Positions 1 to 9,698 are shown, numbered from the stretch's first letter. The stretch: 64,000 nucleotides of DNA from Niveibacterium sp. SC-1 (GCF_038235435.1 NZ_CP151275.1:3100001-3164000); one strand, 5' to 3'. Numbers and translations are program-made. The notes: generated by a model from the sequence alone, not told the origin.

Positions 1-615
1 CGCGCGGCGGCGGGATTCGAATTCGCGGATCACGTCCGCGTGACGCAAGGTCAGGCCGATATCGTCCAGCCCGTTGAGCAGGCAGTACTTGCGGAAGGCA
101 TCCACGTCGAAGGGAATGACCTTGCCGTCGGGGCGCGTCACGGTCTGAGCGTCCAGATCGATACGCAGGCGATACGCCGGGAAGACGGCCACCTGGTCGA
201 ACAACGCGGAAACTTCACTCGCCGGCAGGACGATCGGCAGCAGGCCGTTCTTGAAGCAGTTGTTGAAGAAGATGTCGGCGTAGCTTGGCGCGATCAACGC
301 GCGAAAGCCGTAGTCTTCGATCGCCCAGGGCGCGTGCTCACGCGAGGAGCCACAACCGAAGTTCTCGCGCGCCAGCAGCACGCTCGCACCCTTGAAGCGC
401 TCCTGGTTGAGAACGAAGTTCGGGTTGAGCGGACGACCGGAGTTGTCCATGCCCGGTTCGCCATGGTCCATATAGCGCCATTCGTCGAACAGGTTCGGCC
501 CGAAGCCCGAGCGCTTGATCGACTTGAGAAACTGCTTGGGGATGATCGCGTCGGTATCGACGTTGGCGCGGTCAAGCGGCGCCACCAAGCCATCGAGTTG
601 GGTGAACTTCTGCAT
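1..615 (-). CDS. leuD: 3-isopropylmalate dehydratase small subunit, C-terminus cut by window edge
   Basis: With LeuC this subunit isomerises 2-isopropylmalate to 3-isopropylmalate in cytoplasmic leucine biosynthesis. The frame opens with [20 protein letters not shown], followed by [12 protein letters not shown] and, near residues 87-98, the [12 protein letters not shown] substrate-loop signature of LeuD. About 205 codons are visible with no stop before the window edge. The family is usually around 212 residues, so only a few C-terminal residues should be missing. The ATG shares one base with the stop of the upstream entericidin gene (TAATG), which suggests translational coupling. leuC lies just upstream on the same strand, so the order is leuC, entericidin, leuD. 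Identification is secure. Confidence 0.95.
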   Translation of the reverse strand, partial: MQKFTQLDGLVAPLDRANVDTDAIIPKQFLKSIKRSGFGPNLFDEWRYMDHGEPGMDNSGRPLNPNFVLNQERFKGASVLLARENFGCGSSREHAPWAIEDYGFRALIAPSYADIFFNNCFKNGLLPIVLPASEVSALFDQVAVFPAYRLRIDLDAQTVTRPDGKVIPFDVDAFRKYCLLNGLDDIGLTLRHADVIREFESRRRA

Positions 616-737
616 TACTTCTTTCCCTGAATCTTGTCGCCGACCTTTTCAACGTCCTTGCCAAAGCCATGCACCGTGTTGCAGGCCGTCAGCGACAGGG
701 CTGCGAGGGCGACGAGAACAATGCGGACAATCTTCAT
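615..737 (-). CDS. Entericidin A/B-type small lipoprotein
   Basis: A 40-residue protein too short for most gene callers. It starts [19 protein letters not shown], a hydrophobic signal peptide ending in a lipobox (LTAC, Cys19), followed by [20 protein letters not shown]. The Gly/Lys/Asp-rich tail with a G-x-D-V-x-x-x-G-D-x-I pattern is that of the entericidin family (EcnA/EcnB), small envelope lipoproteins first described as an antidote/toxin pair in enterics. It lies between leuC (18 bp upstream) and leuD (1-base stop/start overlap), so it is probably co-transcribed with both. Family membership rests on the pattern; whether it is toxic, protective or simply structural cannot be told. No partner gene is seen. 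Confidence 0.85.
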   Translation of the reverse strand: MKIVRIVLVALAALSLTACNTVHGFGKDVEKVGDKIQGKK

Positions 738-755
738 CAAACGCTCCGGCTCGGG

Positions 756-2165
756 TCAGAGAATTTCGCGCACGTCGACAAAGCGACCTGCGATCGCGGC
801 CGCGGCGGCCATGGCGGGGCTCACCAGATGGGTGCGTCCGCCCGGGCCCTGGCGGCCTTCGAAATTGCGGTTGGACGTGGAGGCACAGCGCTCGCCCGGC
901 TCCAGACGATCAGCGTTCATCGCCAGACACATCGAGCAACCCGGCTCACGCCATTCGAAACCCGCCGCCTTGAAGATGCGGTCCAGGCCCTCTTGCTCGG
1001 CCTGACGCTTCACCAGACCCGAGCCCGGCACAACCAGCGCCAGTTTGACGTTGTCCGCAACATGGCGGCCCTTGGCAACCGCGGCCGCGATCCGCAGATC
1101 CTCGATCCGCGAATTCGTGCAGGAGCCGATGAAGACCTTGTCGATGCGGATGTCGGAGATCGGCGTGCGCGGCGTGAGACCCATGTACTGGAGTGCGCGG
1201 GCATAGCCTTCACGACGCACCGGATCGGCTTCCTTGTCCGGGTCCGGTACGAAACCATCGATGGTCGTCACCATTTCCGGCGAGGTACCCCAGGTGACCT
1301 GCGGCTGGATCGTCGTGGCATCGAGCTCCACCACGCGGTCGAATTGCGCGTTCGCATCCGACACGAAGGTGCGCCAGTGCGCGACTGCTCGCTCCCACAG
1401 CTCGCCCGTCGGCACGAAGGGACGGCCACGCAGATAGTCGACAGTGATCTGGTCAACGCCCACCATGCCGGCCCGTGCACCGGCCTCGATCGCCATGTTG
1501 CACAGGGTCATGCGGCCTTCCATGGACAGGCCACGGATCGCCGAACCACCGAACTCCATGGCGTAGCCGGTACCGCCCGCGGTTCCGATCTTGCCGATGA
1601 TCGCAAGCGCGATGTCCTTGGCCGAAACGCCCTTGCCCAGCCGGCCTTCGACACGGACCAGCATGGTCCTGGACTTCTTCTGCAGCAGGCACTGCGTGGC
1701 CATCACATGCTCGACCTCGGAAGTGCCGATGCCATGCGCGAGGCAGCCGAAGGCGCCATGCGTGGAAGTGTGCGAGTCACCGCAGACCACGGTCATGCCC
1801 GGCAGGGTCGCGCCGTTTTCAGGCCCGATGACGTGCACGATGCCTTGGCGCTGGTCGCGGAACGGGAAATAGGCCTTGGCGCCCATCGCGTGGATGTTGG
1901 CGTCCAGGGTTTCGACCTGCTGGCGCGAGATCGGATCCTTGATGCCTTCTTCCCAGTGGTCGGTCGGCGTGTTGTGGTCGGCCGTGGCGACGATCGAGTC
2001 GGCGCGCCAGGGCTTGCGACCGGCCAGGCGCAGGCCTTCGAAAGCCTGCGGGCTGGTCACTTCGTGGACCAGGTGCCGGTCAATGTAGAGCAGCGTCGTG
2101 CCGTCCTCTTCCTGGCGGACGACGTGGCTATTCCAGAGCTTTTCGTAGAGCGTTTGTGCAGACAT
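756..2165 (-). CDS. leuC: 3-isopropylmalate dehydratase large subunit
   Basis: Aconitase-family large subunit of isopropylmalate isomerase, carrying the 4Fe-4S cluster. The 469-residue product begins [20 protein letters not shown], the usual LeuC start. I chose this Met rather than an in-frame Met 11 codons upstream (2198) because family members start here and the length then matches. Landmarks include [24 protein letters not shown], the cluster cysteine motif [14 protein letters not shown] and the later GCSMCLAMN cysteines. It heads the leuC-entericidin-leuD block. A lone GATAAT-like -10 element lies about 30 bp upstream, without a convincing -35. Confidence 0.97.
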   Translation of the reverse strand: MSAQTLYEKLWNSHVVRQEEDGTTLLYIDRHLVHEVTSPQAFEGLRLAGRKPWRADSIVATADHNTPTDHWEEGIKDPISRQQVETLDANIHAMGAKAYFPFRDQRQGIVHVIGPENGATLPGMTVVCGDSHTSTHGAFGCLAHGIGTSEVEHVMATQCLLQKKSRTMLVRVEGRLGKGVSAKDIALAIIGKIGTAGGTGYAMEFGGSAIRGLSMEGRMTLCNMAIEAGARAGMVGVDQITVDYLRGRPFVPTGELWERAVAHWRTFVSDANAQFDRVVELDATTIQPQVTWGTSPEMVTTIDGFVPDPDKEADPVRREGYARALQYMGLTPRTPISDIRIDKVFIGSCTNSRIEDLRIAAAVAKGRHVADNVKLALVVPGSGLVKRQAEQEGLDRIFKAAGFEWREPGCSMCLAMNADRLEPGERCASTSNRNFEGRQGPGGRTHLVSPAMAAAAAIAGRFVDVREIL

Positions 2166-2252
2166 GCTCGAATCACACAACTTGATCGCAATCGTCAATT
2201 ATCCCACAGCCGAGGACCCTGACGGTAGGCGCGGCTCTCGGGGGCGAAAGCC

Positions 2253-3074
2253 TCACTCCCGCTGGCGGGCCGCCTCATAGAGCGGCATGACCTTTCCCGC
2301 GTAAACGCGCAAGTCAGCCTGACGTTGCGCCTGGGACGGGTGCGTGGAGAGCCAGGCCGGCTGCGAGGAACCGCCGGCCAGACGGCCCATCTTGTCCCAC
2401 AGCGAGATCGCGGCACGCGGATCGAAGCCGGCACGAGCCGCCAGCTCGACACCGATGCGGTCGGCTTCGGTCTCCTGCTCGCGCGAGTTGGGCAGCGCGA
2501 ACATGGCGTTGTAGGCGAGCCCCGCCATATCCATGGCGCCGCCGCCAAGCCCCAGAGCCGCCCCCAGGACTGAGATCCCCAGTTGCGCATTGGTCACCTC
2601 GGAGGCGCGCTCCCAGGCATGTTCGCGCAATGCATGGGCGATCTCGTGGCCCATCACTGCGGCGAGCTCATCGTCGGTGATCTTCAGTTGCTGGATGAGT
2701 CCTGAGTAGACCGCGATCTTGCCGCCAGGCATGCACCACGCATTGACCTCGTTGGAGCTCAGGACGTTGACCTCCCAGTTCCACTTGACAGCGTCCGGGC
2801 GAAAGGAGGCTACGGTCGGGATCAGCCGGTCGGCGATGCGCCGGACGCGTTCGGTCTGAACCTTGTCCACGTTGAGCGCCTGCTTCTTCTGCGCGCCGGC
2901 GAGCACCCCACGGTACTGTTGTGAGGCCTGATTGCTGAGCGCCTTCGGATCGACCAGAGGCGACACCGTCTGCTTCCGATCCACACCCACGACGCCGGGC
3001 TGGGTGGTCTGGACCGTCGTACAGGCAGCGACCGTGAGCGCCGCGCCCCAGGCAAGGCAACGCCATCCGTTCAT
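2253..3074 (-). CDS. M48-family metalloprotease lipoprotein
   Basis: Predicted periplasmic zinc protease of the M48 (LoiP/YcaL/BepA-like) family, 273 residues. The N-terminus MNGWRCLAWGAALTVAAC is a lipoprotein signal ending at Cys18. The zinc site HEIAH is at residues 143-147, with the third ligand Glu in ETEAD near 203. The C-terminal WLSTHPSQAQRQADL matches the usual M48 tail. Known relatives take part in outer-membrane protein quality control, and that role is inferred here. The ATG overlaps the stop of the upstream MFS transporter gene (ATGA), so the two are probably one transcript. Longer reading through the upstream region is the out-of-frame shadow of that transporter gene. Confidence 0.9.
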   Translation of the reverse strand: MNGWRCLAWGAALTVAACTTVQTTQPGVVGVDRKQTVSPLVDPKALSNQASQQYRGVLAGAQKKQALNVDKVQTERVRRIADRLIPTVASFRPDAVKWNWEVNVLSSNEVNAWCMPGGKIAVYSGLIQQLKITDDELAAVMGHEIAHALREHAWERASEVTNAQLGISVLGAALGLGGGAMDMAGLAYNAMFALPNSREQETEADRIGVELAARAGFDPRAAISLWDKMGRLAGGSSQPAWLSTHPSQAQRQADLRVYAGKVMPLYEAARQRE

Positions 3075-4246
3075 GTATTTTCTCCTGCGGGCGATCGCCC
3101 GCGCGCCGAAACGATTGCGGCCGAAGAGGCAAACAGCGCGAGGGCTGCTGCCGCGAACGCCGCACTCAAAGTAAAGGCCCAAGCTGGCCCGGCCGCATCC
3201 CAGATCAGACCGCCCAGAATCCCGCCCAAGAGGCCACCACCGCCGAAACAGACACTGCCGTAGATGCCTTGGGCACGCGCAAGCTGGAGCGTCGAAAACC
3301 ACTGGCTCAGACGCGCCATGGCTGCCGCATGGAAGGCCGCGAAGCTCAGGCCGTGCATCAGCTGCGCAACCACGATCACGATAGGCCACTGCGGCAACCA
3401 GGCAATCGCCAGAAAGCGCAGCACCGCGGCGCCGGCCGCGAGCTTCAACACACGGTCGAGCGACACCCGGTACAGGAGCCTCGGGACAAGCAGGAAGGCG
3501 GCGATTTCCGCGCTCACGCCGACGGTCCACAAGGCGCCCACCCAGCCTTTGGAATAGCCCGCCTGGACCAATCTCAGCGAATAGAAGGTATTGAGGACGC
3601 CGTGCGCCACCAGCACGCACAGACATGCGAGAAAGAAACGCGCGATGTGCGGCTCGCGCAGTACCTCGCCGAACGGCGCCCTCTGCTTCGCGTGAGGCAC
3701 TGGGGAGACAGGGGGCTCCACCAGCAGGCCCGCCGCCGCAAGCCCGGCGAGCAACGCCGCCCAGGCCATCCACGGGAGGCCTTCTGTGCCCAGACGCTCG
3801 AGAAGGTGCCCACCGGCCAGCACGGTGAGCACAAAGCCGAGCGAACCCCAGAGACGGATACGCCCGTAGCTCGCGGAGCGTGAGCCCAGATGCAAGAGCG
3901 TCAGCGTTTCAACCAGGGGAAGCCCTGCAGTATTGAACATCCCCACCAGCGCCAGGGCGATAAAGGCGAGCCAGAAGCCGCCGTCGAGGAACACGAGACC
4001 AAAGGAAAGCACCGCGCCCAGCGCAGTGAGCTGCACCACGCGACTCGATTTCCCCCAGCGCTCGGCCAGCAACGCCCAGGCATTGGGCGCCACCACCCGC
4101 ATGCCCTGCGAGAGCGACATCAGCACGCCGATCTGCGCGGCCGGATACCCACGCTTTGCGAGGTAGAGCCCAAAGTAGGGAACGAACAGTCCGCCGTAGA
4201 TGAACGAGACGAAGTACCAGGTCGAAAGGCGCTTCAGAGCGGACAT
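3071..4246 (-). CDS. MFS transporter, HcaT/PPP-like (MFS_1_like)
   Basis: A 391-residue integral membrane protein with about 12 hydrophobic segments. It starts MSALKRLSTWYFVSFIYGGLFVPYFGLYL and has the loop LAERWGKSSRV between helices 2 and 3. The N-terminal style and the YPAAQIGVLMS stretch fit the phenylpropionate-permease-like branch of the major facilitator superfamily. Substrate cannot be predicted. Its stop overlaps the start of the M48 protease gene, so the two are probably co-expressed. No strong Shine-Dalgarno precedes the chosen ATG. aroC lies upstream on the same strand after a 180-bp gap that shows only short GC-rich inverted repeats. Confidence 0.85.
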   Translation of the reverse strand: MSALKRLSTWYFVSFIYGGLFVPYFGLYLAKRGYPAAQIGVLMSLSQGMRVVAPNAWALLAERWGKSSRVVQLTALGAVLSFGLVFLDGGFWLAFIALALVGMFNTAGLPLVETLTLLHLGSRSASYGRIRLWGSLGFVLTVLAGGHLLERLGTEGLPWMAWAALLAGLAAAGLLVEPPVSPVPHAKQRAPFGEVLREPHIARFFLACLCVLVAHGVLNTFYSLRLVQAGYSKGWVGALWTVGVSAEIAAFLLVPRLLYRVSLDRVLKLAAGAAVLRFLAIAWLPQWPIVIVVAQLMHGLSFAAFHAAAMARLSQWFSTLQLARAQGIYGSVCFGGGGLLGGILGGLIWDAAGPAWAFTLSAAFAAAALALFASSAAIVSARGRSPAGENT

Positions 4247-4424
4247 TAGGGGAAAGGCGCCGGGCGCGCCTTAAACGTGGAGTTCAGGGCAAATCTGAAG
4301 CGGGCGAGATGAATGCCGCGCGCCTGGCTACTTCGCGCGGCAACCCGGGCAAATCAACAGGACGGGCTCGGGAGCGGGCGCGCCGCAAGGCGGCAACATG
4401 CAACTGCCGCCGGCCTGGACTTCC

Positions 4425-5558
4425 TTAGTCGCGCGGCCCGGGAACGGGCTGTTCCCCGTCCGGCGCCAGGGCGGCGATCTTGGGCGTCGCGCACACGACG
4501 TCGGCGTTCTGCGCCCGGTGGCGCAGCGCATGGTCCATCAAGACCAAGGCCAGCATCGCCTCGGCAATCGGCGTCGCGCGGATACCCACGCAGGGGTCGT
4601 GACGACCGTTCGTGGACATCTCGACGGGCTCGCCTTCCAAATCGATCGAACGGCGCGGCTGCGGAATCGACGAGGTCGGCTTGATCGCGATGCTCACCCG
4701 GATGTCCTGCCCCGAGGAGACCCCACCCAAGATACCGCCCGCGTGATTCGAAAGGAAACCCTCAGGCGTGAGCTCGTCGCCATGCACGCTGCCGCGCTGC
4801 GCCACTACCCCAAAACCGTCACCGATCTCGACGCCCTTGACCGCGTTGATGCCCATCATCGCGTAAGCGATTTCCGCATCCAGGCGATCGAAGACCGGTT
4901 CGCCCCAACCCACCGGAACGCCGCTGGCCACCACGTCGATGCGCGCACCTATCGAGTCGCGCTCGGCGCGGATCTCGTCCATGTACGCCTCCAGGCGCGG
5001 CACGATCTCGTCGTTCGGCGCGAAGAAGGCGTTCTCGGACACGTGCGACCAGGCCTTGAAGGGAATCGTCACTTCGCCCAGCGCGCTCATGAAGCCGCGG
5101 ATCACCACGCCGTGGCGCTCGTGCAGCCACTTGCGCGCGATCGCGCCGGCCGCCACGCGCACCGCGGTCTCGCGCGCGGAGGAACGGCCGCCGCCGCGGT
5201 AGTCGCGGATACCGTACTTCTGCCAGTAGGTGTAGTCCGCATGTCCGGGACGGAAAGTCGCGGCGATCTTGGAGTAGTCCTGGCTGCGCTGATCCTGGTT
5301 ACGAATCAGCAGCGCGATCGGATGCCCGGTGGTTTTGCCCTCGAACACGCCGGAGAGGATCTCCACCGTGTCCGGCTCCTTGCGCTGGGTGACGTGGCGC
5401 GAGGTGCCCGGTCTGCGGCGATCCAGTTCTACCTGGATGTCCGCCTCGGTGAGCGACAGGCCCGGCGGGCATCCGTCAACGACGCAGCCGATGGCCGGAC
5501 CGTGGGATTCGCCGAAGGAGGTGACCGTGAAGAGCGTACCGAGACTGCTACCGGACAT
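4425..5558 (-). CDS. aroC: Chorismate synthase
   Basis: Converts 5-enolpyruvylshikimate-3-phosphate to chorismate, the last common step of aromatic amino-acid synthesis, using reduced FMN. The product is 377 residues from [20 protein letters not shown]. An in-frame Met six codons upstream was rejected because the family starts at MSG. Signatures seen are [18 protein letters not shown] near the N-terminus, [25 protein letters not shown] in the middle, and [18 protein letters not shown] near the C-terminus. Length is typical. ilvN lies 122 bp upstream on the same strand. Confidence 0.97.
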   Translation of the reverse strand: MSGSSLGTLFTVTSFGESHGPAIGCVVDGCPPGLSLTEADIQVELDRRRPGTSRHVTQRKEPDTVEILSGVFEGKTTGHPIALLIRNQDQRSQDYSKIAATFRPGHADYTYWQKYGIRDYRGGGRSSARETAVRVAAGAIARKWLHERHGVVIRGFMSALGEVTIPFKAWSHVSENAFFAPNDEIVPRLEAYMDEIRAERDSIGARIDVVASGVPVGWGEPVFDRLDAEIAYAMMGINAVKGVEIGDGFGVVAQRGSVHGDELTPEGFLSNHAGGILGGVSSGQDIRVSIAIKPTSSIPQPRRSIDLEGEPVEMSTNGRHDPCVGIRATPIAEAMLALVLMDHALRHRAQNADVVCATPKIAALAPDGEQPVPGPRD

Positions 5559-5680
5559 GATCGTGTGCGCAAGCAAGGAAGAGGCGGGAGTCTACCACCC
5601 GCCCTGCCCTGCCCCGAAGCCCCATCGCGGAGACGAAGGAACGCCCCGCGCCCCTCGGCGCCGAGCAGCCCCTGGCGGTC

Positions 5681-5992
5681 TCAATGGAAGAAGGCCTCCA
5701 AGCGCTCGAACACCTTGTGATCAGCGCCATGGCGGCGCACGGCGATCACGTCCTCCAGCTTCTCCGCCTGCTTCATCATCTGCGGCAGCCGTGCGTCATC
5801 GAGCACCAGCAGCCAGATCCGGCTTTCACTGCCGTCGCCCACCGGCATGCAGAGAATGCCCTCGACGTTGAAAGCCCGCCGCGCGAAGAGCCCGCAGACG
5901 TGCATCATCACGCCGGCGTGGTTGTGGACCGCGAGTTCAAGCACGGTGCGTTTGCCGCTGGTCGAAATGACCGAATCGCTCACTTGTTCCAT
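5681..5992 (-). CDS. ilvN: Acetolactate synthase small (regulatory) subunit
   Basis: A 103-residue single-ACT-domain protein that binds branched-chain amino acids (valine in known IlvN) and sets activity and feedback inhibition of the catalytic subunit. The sequence VLELAVHNHAGVMMHVCGLF followed by RRAFNVEGILCMP is the ACT ligand-binding pattern. It is short like E. coli IlvN (about 96 residues) and unlike the longer IlvH. It follows ilvB with a gap of three bases, so both are expressed from the attenuated leader upstream of ilvB. Confidence 0.93.
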   Translation of the reverse strand: MEQVSDSVISTSGKRTVLELAVHNHAGVMMHVCGLFARRAFNVEGILCMPVGDGSESRIWLLVLDDARLPQMMKQAEKLEDVIAVRRHGADHKVFERLEAFFH

Positions 5993-5995
5993 GGC

Positions 5996-7660
5996 TCAAC
6001 CTCCGATCATTTCGGTGTTGGCGGCGCCGGGAGGCACCATCGGGTAGACCTTCTGATTCACATCGATCGAGCAGTGGATCAGGCAGGGACCCGGTGCGGC
6101 GATCGCTTCGGAAAGCGCGGCGCGCGGATGCGCACTCTTGTCCAGATCGACCGCGGCCAGTCCGAAGCCTTCGGCGACCTTGCAGAAGTCCACCGCGCGG
6201 CGGTAGTCCGATGCGTAGTAGCGCTGCTTGTAGAAGAGATCCTGCTGCTGGTGCACCAGTCCGAGTGACTGGTTGTTCATCAGGATGATCTTCATGTCCA
6301 CGCCCTCCTCCGCCGCGGTCGCCATCTCCTGGATGTTCATCTTCAGACTGCCATCGCCGGAGAAGCACACCACCTTGCGGTTCGGTTCCGCGAGCGCGGC
6401 GCCGATTGCCGCCGGCATGCCGAAGCCCATCGTGCCCAGGCCACCCGAGGTCAGCCACTGGCGCGGCCGGCGGAAGGGGTAGGACTGCGCCACCCACATC
6501 TGGTGCTGGCCGACATCGGTCGTGATGATCGCCTCGTCGTCGAGGCAGGCGGCGACCGCTGCGACCAAGCCGTAATGGCTGCGTGGATCGTCCAGACCGG
6601 GTAGCTGCATGGGATGAGCGCGCTTCAGGTCGTCGACCCGCGTGAGCCACTTCTTGCGCAACTGCACCTGGACGAGCGGCAGGAGCCGGCTCAACACCTG
6701 CCCGACGTCGCCCTGGATGCCCACATACGCGCTCTTGATCTTGTCTATCTCGGAGGCATCGATGTCGATATGCACGATGCGCGCATTCGGGCAGAAGGCC
6801 TTGGCCTTGCCGATGGCGCGGTCGTCGAAACGCGCGCCGACGCAGACGAGGACGTCGCACTCTTCGAGCACATGGTTGGTGTAACGCGCGCCGTGCATGC
6901 CGAGCATGCCGATCGAGAGCGGATGGTCCATCGGCATCGCGCCCAAGGCCATCAAGGTCATCGTGGTGGGCAGGCCGGCCTGCTCCGCGAGGGTCGTCGC
7001 CGCGTGGCTCGCGCCCGAGGCGACGACACCACCGCCCAGGTAGAGCACCGGCCTTTGCGCCTCGTTGATCAGCGTCGCAGCGCGACGCACCGCATCGAGA
7101 TTGATTTCCGGCATCGCGTCGAGCGCGACCGGACCGGGCAAGCCGTCGCTCGCCACGCGCTGGACCTGCACATCCTTCGGGATGTCGACCCACACCGGAC
7201 CGGGGCGTCCGGACTGCGCAATGCGAAAGGCCTCGCCGATGATGCGCGGCAAGTCGGCCGCGTTGCGCACCAGGTAGTTGTGCTTGGTGATCGGGATCGA
7301 AAGGCCGTAGGTGTCGACTTCCTGGAAGGCATCGGTACCGATCATCGGCAGCGGCACCTGGCCGGTGATGCACACGAGCGGGATCGAATCGAGCTTCGCG
7401 TCGGCGATCGCGGTCACCAGGTTGGTTGCACCGGGCCCGCTGGAGGCCATACAGACCGCGGCCTTGCCGCTCGCACGCGCCATGCCCTGGGCGATGAAGC
7501 CGGCGCCTTGTTCGTGCCGGGCGAGTACGTGGCGGATCCTGCCCGATGCAGCAAGTGCGTCGTAGAGCGGCAAGGCCGCTCCGCCGGGAATGCCGGCAAT
7601 GGTATTGATGCCCTGGGATTCGAGCAGTCGGACCAGCAGTTCTGCACCGGTCTGTTCCAT
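5996..7660 (-). CDS. ilvB: Acetolactate synthase large (catalytic) subunit, IlvB type
   Basis: ThDP/FAD-dependent enzyme condensing pyruvate (or pyruvate with 2-oxobutyrate) to acetohydroxy acids, the first common step to valine, leucine and isoleucine. The 554-residue product starts MEQTGAELLVRLLESQGI with GIPGGAALPLYDAL. The ThDP glutamate lies in RHEQGAGFIAQGMAR, and the ThDP/Mg motif is GDGSLKMNIQEMATAAEEG ending in MNN. I chose the Met at 7660; an in-frame upstream extension covers the attenuator region and is not coding. It forms an operon with ilvN. Expression is very likely controlled by the leader peptide and attenuator at 7723-7876. Confidence 0.96.
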   Translation of the reverse strand: MEQTGAELLVRLLESQGINTIAGIPGGAALPLYDALAASGRIRHVLARHEQGAGFIAQGMARASGKAAVCMASSGPGATNLVTAIADAKLDSIPLVCITGQVPLPMIGTDAFQEVDTYGLSIPITKHNYLVRNAADLPRIIGEAFRIAQSGRPGPVWVDIPKDVQVQRVASDGLPGPVALDAMPEINLDAVRRAATLINEAQRPVLYLGGGVVASGASHAATTLAEQAGLPTTMTLMALGAMPMDHPLSIGMLGMHGARYTNHVLEECDVLVCVGARFDDRAIGKAKAFCPNARIVHIDIDASEIDKIKSAYVGIQGDVGQVLSRLLPLVQVQLRKKWLTRVDDLKRAHPMQLPGLDDPRSHYGLVAAVAACLDDEAIITTDVGQHQMWVAQSYPFRRPRQWLTSGGLGTMGFGMPAAIGAALAEPNRKVVCFSGDGSLKMNIQEMATAAEEGVDMKIILMNNQSLGLVHQQQDLFYKQRYYASDYRRAVDFCKVAEGFGLAAVDLDKSAHPRAALSEAIAAPGPCLIHCSIDVNQKVYPMVPPGAANTEMIGG

Positions 7661-7722
7661 GGGTCTGTCTCCTGAAAGATTGGACCCGGCGCGTGCTCGG
7701 TGGGGCTGACTACAAAGATACA

Positions 7723-7754
7723 AAGAAAAACCCCGCCGGCTTGCGCCGGCGGGG
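7723..7754 (-). terminator. Attenuator terminator upstream of ilvB
   Basis: On the minus strand a perfect 10-bp GC stem (CCCCGCCGGC and GCCGGCGGGG, arms 7754-7745 and 7740-7731) with a GCAA tetraloop is followed at once by TTTTTCTTTG. It sits 29 bases after the leader-peptide stop and about 70 bases before the ilvB start, the geometry of a transcription attenuator. The plus strand also reads a hairpin but has no gene to serve there. Confidence 0.92.
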
Positions 7755-7783
7755 TTGAATTCCTGTTGACCTTCGAACCCGTG

Positions 7784-7876
7784 CTACGGCGCTACAGCAC
7801 CTACGCCTACTACGCGTACTACTACCGCCGCAAACGCGGGGATCGAAATCTGTTCGATGTAGTACGAGGCGTGCAT
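7784..7876 (-). CDS. ilvBN leader peptide (branched-chain amino-acid attenuation)
   Basis: A 30-codon frame ending 29 bases before the attenuator stem. It begins MHASYYIEQISIPAFAA, then has VVVRVVGVG and ends AVAP. It contains seven valine and three isoleucine codons and no leucine. All seven valines are GTA, normally the rarest valine codon in a genome this GC-rich. Ribosome stalling at these codons would favour antitermination. An in-frame ATG at 7915 would add 13 residues (MKSSFRFRWFEKS). Neither start has a clear Shine-Dalgarno, so the start is uncertain. Role inferred from known ilv leader peptides. Confidence 0.85.
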   Translation of the reverse strand: MHASYYIEQISIPAFAAVVVRVVGVGAVAP

Positions 7877-8018
7877 GGATTTTTCAAACCAACGGAAACG
7901 GAACGACGATTTCATTGCAGCACATCTGCCACCAAAGCTCAAGGTTTGAACCCTCAAAATCCTGTGTCCACAAGGCTTTGTAAGACGGATTCCTACCTCG
8001 GGATGCGCACAATGGTGT

Positions 8019-9698
8019 CTACGCCGCCTTCTTCACTGCTTCGTCGCGCAACGCACGACGCAGGATCTTGCCGACGTTCGTCTTGGGCAGTTCGGTACGG
8101 AATTCGACGTGGCGCGGCACCTTGTAGCCCGTCAGGTTGGAACGGCAATGGGCGATCAAGGCCTCGGCGGTAAGAGACGGGTCCTTGCGCACCACAAAGA
8201 TCTTGACGGCCTCGCCGGCCCGCTCATCCGGCACACCGATCGCGGCGACTTCAAGCACGCCAGGGTGGGTCATCACCGCGTCCTCGACCTCGTTCGGATA
8301 CACGTTGAAGCCAGACACCAGGATCATGTCCTTCTTGCGATCGACGATGCGTACGAAGCCGTGCTCGTCCACCACTGCGATGTCGCCGGTCTTCAGGTAG
8401 CCGTCTTCGGTCATCACCTTCGCGGTTTCATCCGGGCGCTTGTAATAGCCAGCCATCACCTGCGGACCCTTGACGCAAAGCTCGCCCGGCTTGCCTACCC
8501 CCTGATTGACGCCGTCATCGTCGCGGATCGCGATCTCGGTGGAGGGCACTGGCAGGCCAATCGAGCCGTTGAATGCCGGCAAGTCGAGCGGATTGATCGT
8601 GACAGCGGGCGAGGTTTCGGTCAGCCCGTACGCTTCCACCAAAGGCTTGCCGGTCACCTTGCGCCACTTCTCCGCGACCGCCTTCTGGACCGCCATGCCA
8701 CCGCCGAGCGTGCAGCGCAGTTGCGAGAAATCCAGCTTGGCGAAATCCGGATGGTTCAGGAGCGCATTGAAGAGCGTGTTCACCCCGGTGATCGCGGTGA
8801 AACGATTCTTCCGTAGCTCCTTGACGAAGCCGGGGATATCGCGCGGATTCGTGATCAGGATATTGGTCGCGCCCAGCTTGAAGAAGGTCAGGCAGTTCGC
8901 CGTCAGCGAGAAGATGTGATAGAGCGGCAAGGCCGTGACAATGGTTTCGCGCCCTTCGTTGAGGAAGGGTTTGACCCAGGCGTGCGCCTGCTGCAGGTTG
9001 GCGATGATGCAGCGATGCAGCAGCACCGCCCCCTTGGCGACACCGGTCGTCCCGCCGGTGTACTGCAGGAACGCTATGTCATCGTGCGTGACCGTCACCG
9101 GCTGCAGGGTGTGCTTGCCACCCAGCGCCAGGGCCTCGTTGAAACTGACGTGCCCGGGGAGATTCCAGGGCGGCACCATCTTCTTGACGTGCTTCACCAC
9201 CAGATTGACCAACGTGCCCTTGAGGCCACCCAACATGTCTCCCAGCCGCGCAACGACGACTTTCTTCAGCGGCACGTGAGCAACGACCTCCTGCAAGGTC
9301 GCGGCGAAGTTCTCCAGCACGACGATGACGTCAGCACCAGAGTCCTTGAGCTGGTGCTCCAGTTCGCGCGGCGTATAGAGCGGGTTGCAATTGACCACCG
9401 CGTAGCCAGCGCGCAGCGCGCCCCAAAGACACACCGGGTACTGGAGCACGTTGGGCATCATCAGTGCGATCCGCGCGCCCTTGGGGAGCTTGAGCTCACC
9501 CTGCAGGTAGGCGGCAAAGCGGCTCGAATACTCCTCCAGCTCCTTGTACGTGATCTGCCGGCCCATGTTGACGTAGGCCGCCCTGCTTCCGTACTTGCGC
9601 ACGCCCTCGTCGAACAGCGCGCCGATCGAGCTGTACTCATGGATGTCGATCTCTGCCGGAACGCCTTTCGGATAGCTCGCCAGCCAGACTTTCTCCAT
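8019..9698 (-). CDS. Long-chain fatty acid--CoA ligase (FadD-like)
   Basis: AMP-forming acyl-CoA synthetase, 559 residues from [20 protein letters not shown]. The AAAGGAGACAAC ribosome site just upstream supports this start over one 30 codons further out. The AMP-binding P-loop [16 protein letters not shown], the [12 protein letters not shown] motif, the [12 protein letters not shown] hinge region and the [12 protein letters not shown] and [17 protein letters not shown]-terminal motifs are all present. It would activate fatty acids for beta-oxidation or phospholipid synthesis at the membrane. Chain-length preference is not readable. The next gene downstream on the strand is ilvB, but that has its own leader, so an operon link is unlikely. 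Confidence 0.92.
   Translation of the reverse strand: MEKVWLASYPKGVPAEIDIHEYSSIGALFDEGVRKYGSRAAYVNMGRQITYKELEEYSSRFAAYLQGELKLPKGARIALMMPNVLQYPVCLWGALRAGYAVVNCNPLYTPRELEHQLKDSGADVIVVLENFAATLQEVVAHVPLKKVVVARLGDMLGGLKGTLVNLVVKHVKKMVPPWNLPGHVSFNEALALGGKHTLQPVTVTHDDIAFLQYTGGTTGVAKGAVLLHRCIIANLQQAHAWVKPFLNEGRETIVTALPLYHIFSLTANCLTFFKLGATNILITNPRDIPGFVKELRKNRFTAITGVNTLFNALLNHPDFAKLDFSQLRCTLGGGMAVQKAVAEKWRKVTGKPLVEAYGLTETSPAVTINPLDLPAFNGSIGLPVPSTEIAIRDDDGVNQGVGKPGELCVKGPQVMAGYYKRPDETAKVMTEDGYLKTGDIAVVDEHGFVRIVDRKKDMILVSGFNVYPNEVEDAVMTHPGVLEVAAIGVPDERAGEAVKIFVVRKDPSLTAEALIAHCRSNLTGYKVPRHVEFRTELPKTNVGKILRRALRDEAVKKAA

Noticed and set aside
2198..2203. GATAAT-like -10 element upstream of leuC (minus strand); a similar lone GATAAT occurs at 17196 upstream of bioA
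   Set aside because: Neither has a convincing -35 at 16-18 bases, so they are not reported as promoters.
669..2222. Very long open frame antisense to leuC, and similar long antisense frames over most genes
   Set aside because: Expected in high-GC DNA where stop codons are rare in antisense frames; the leuC protein on the other strand is unmistakable.
4328..4399. A 23-codon minus-strand frame with CPGC-type cysteines after aroC
   Set aside because: Its start codon lies in the loop of a 7-bp inverted repeat (GGCGGCA/TGCCGCC) and has no ribosome site; more likely an RNA hairpin.
7700..8173. Plus-strand frame rich in tyrosine (YAYYAYYYRRK)
   Set aside because: It is the reverse complement of the GTA-rich ilv leader peptide. 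It crosses the attenuator and has no ribosome site or homology on its own strand.
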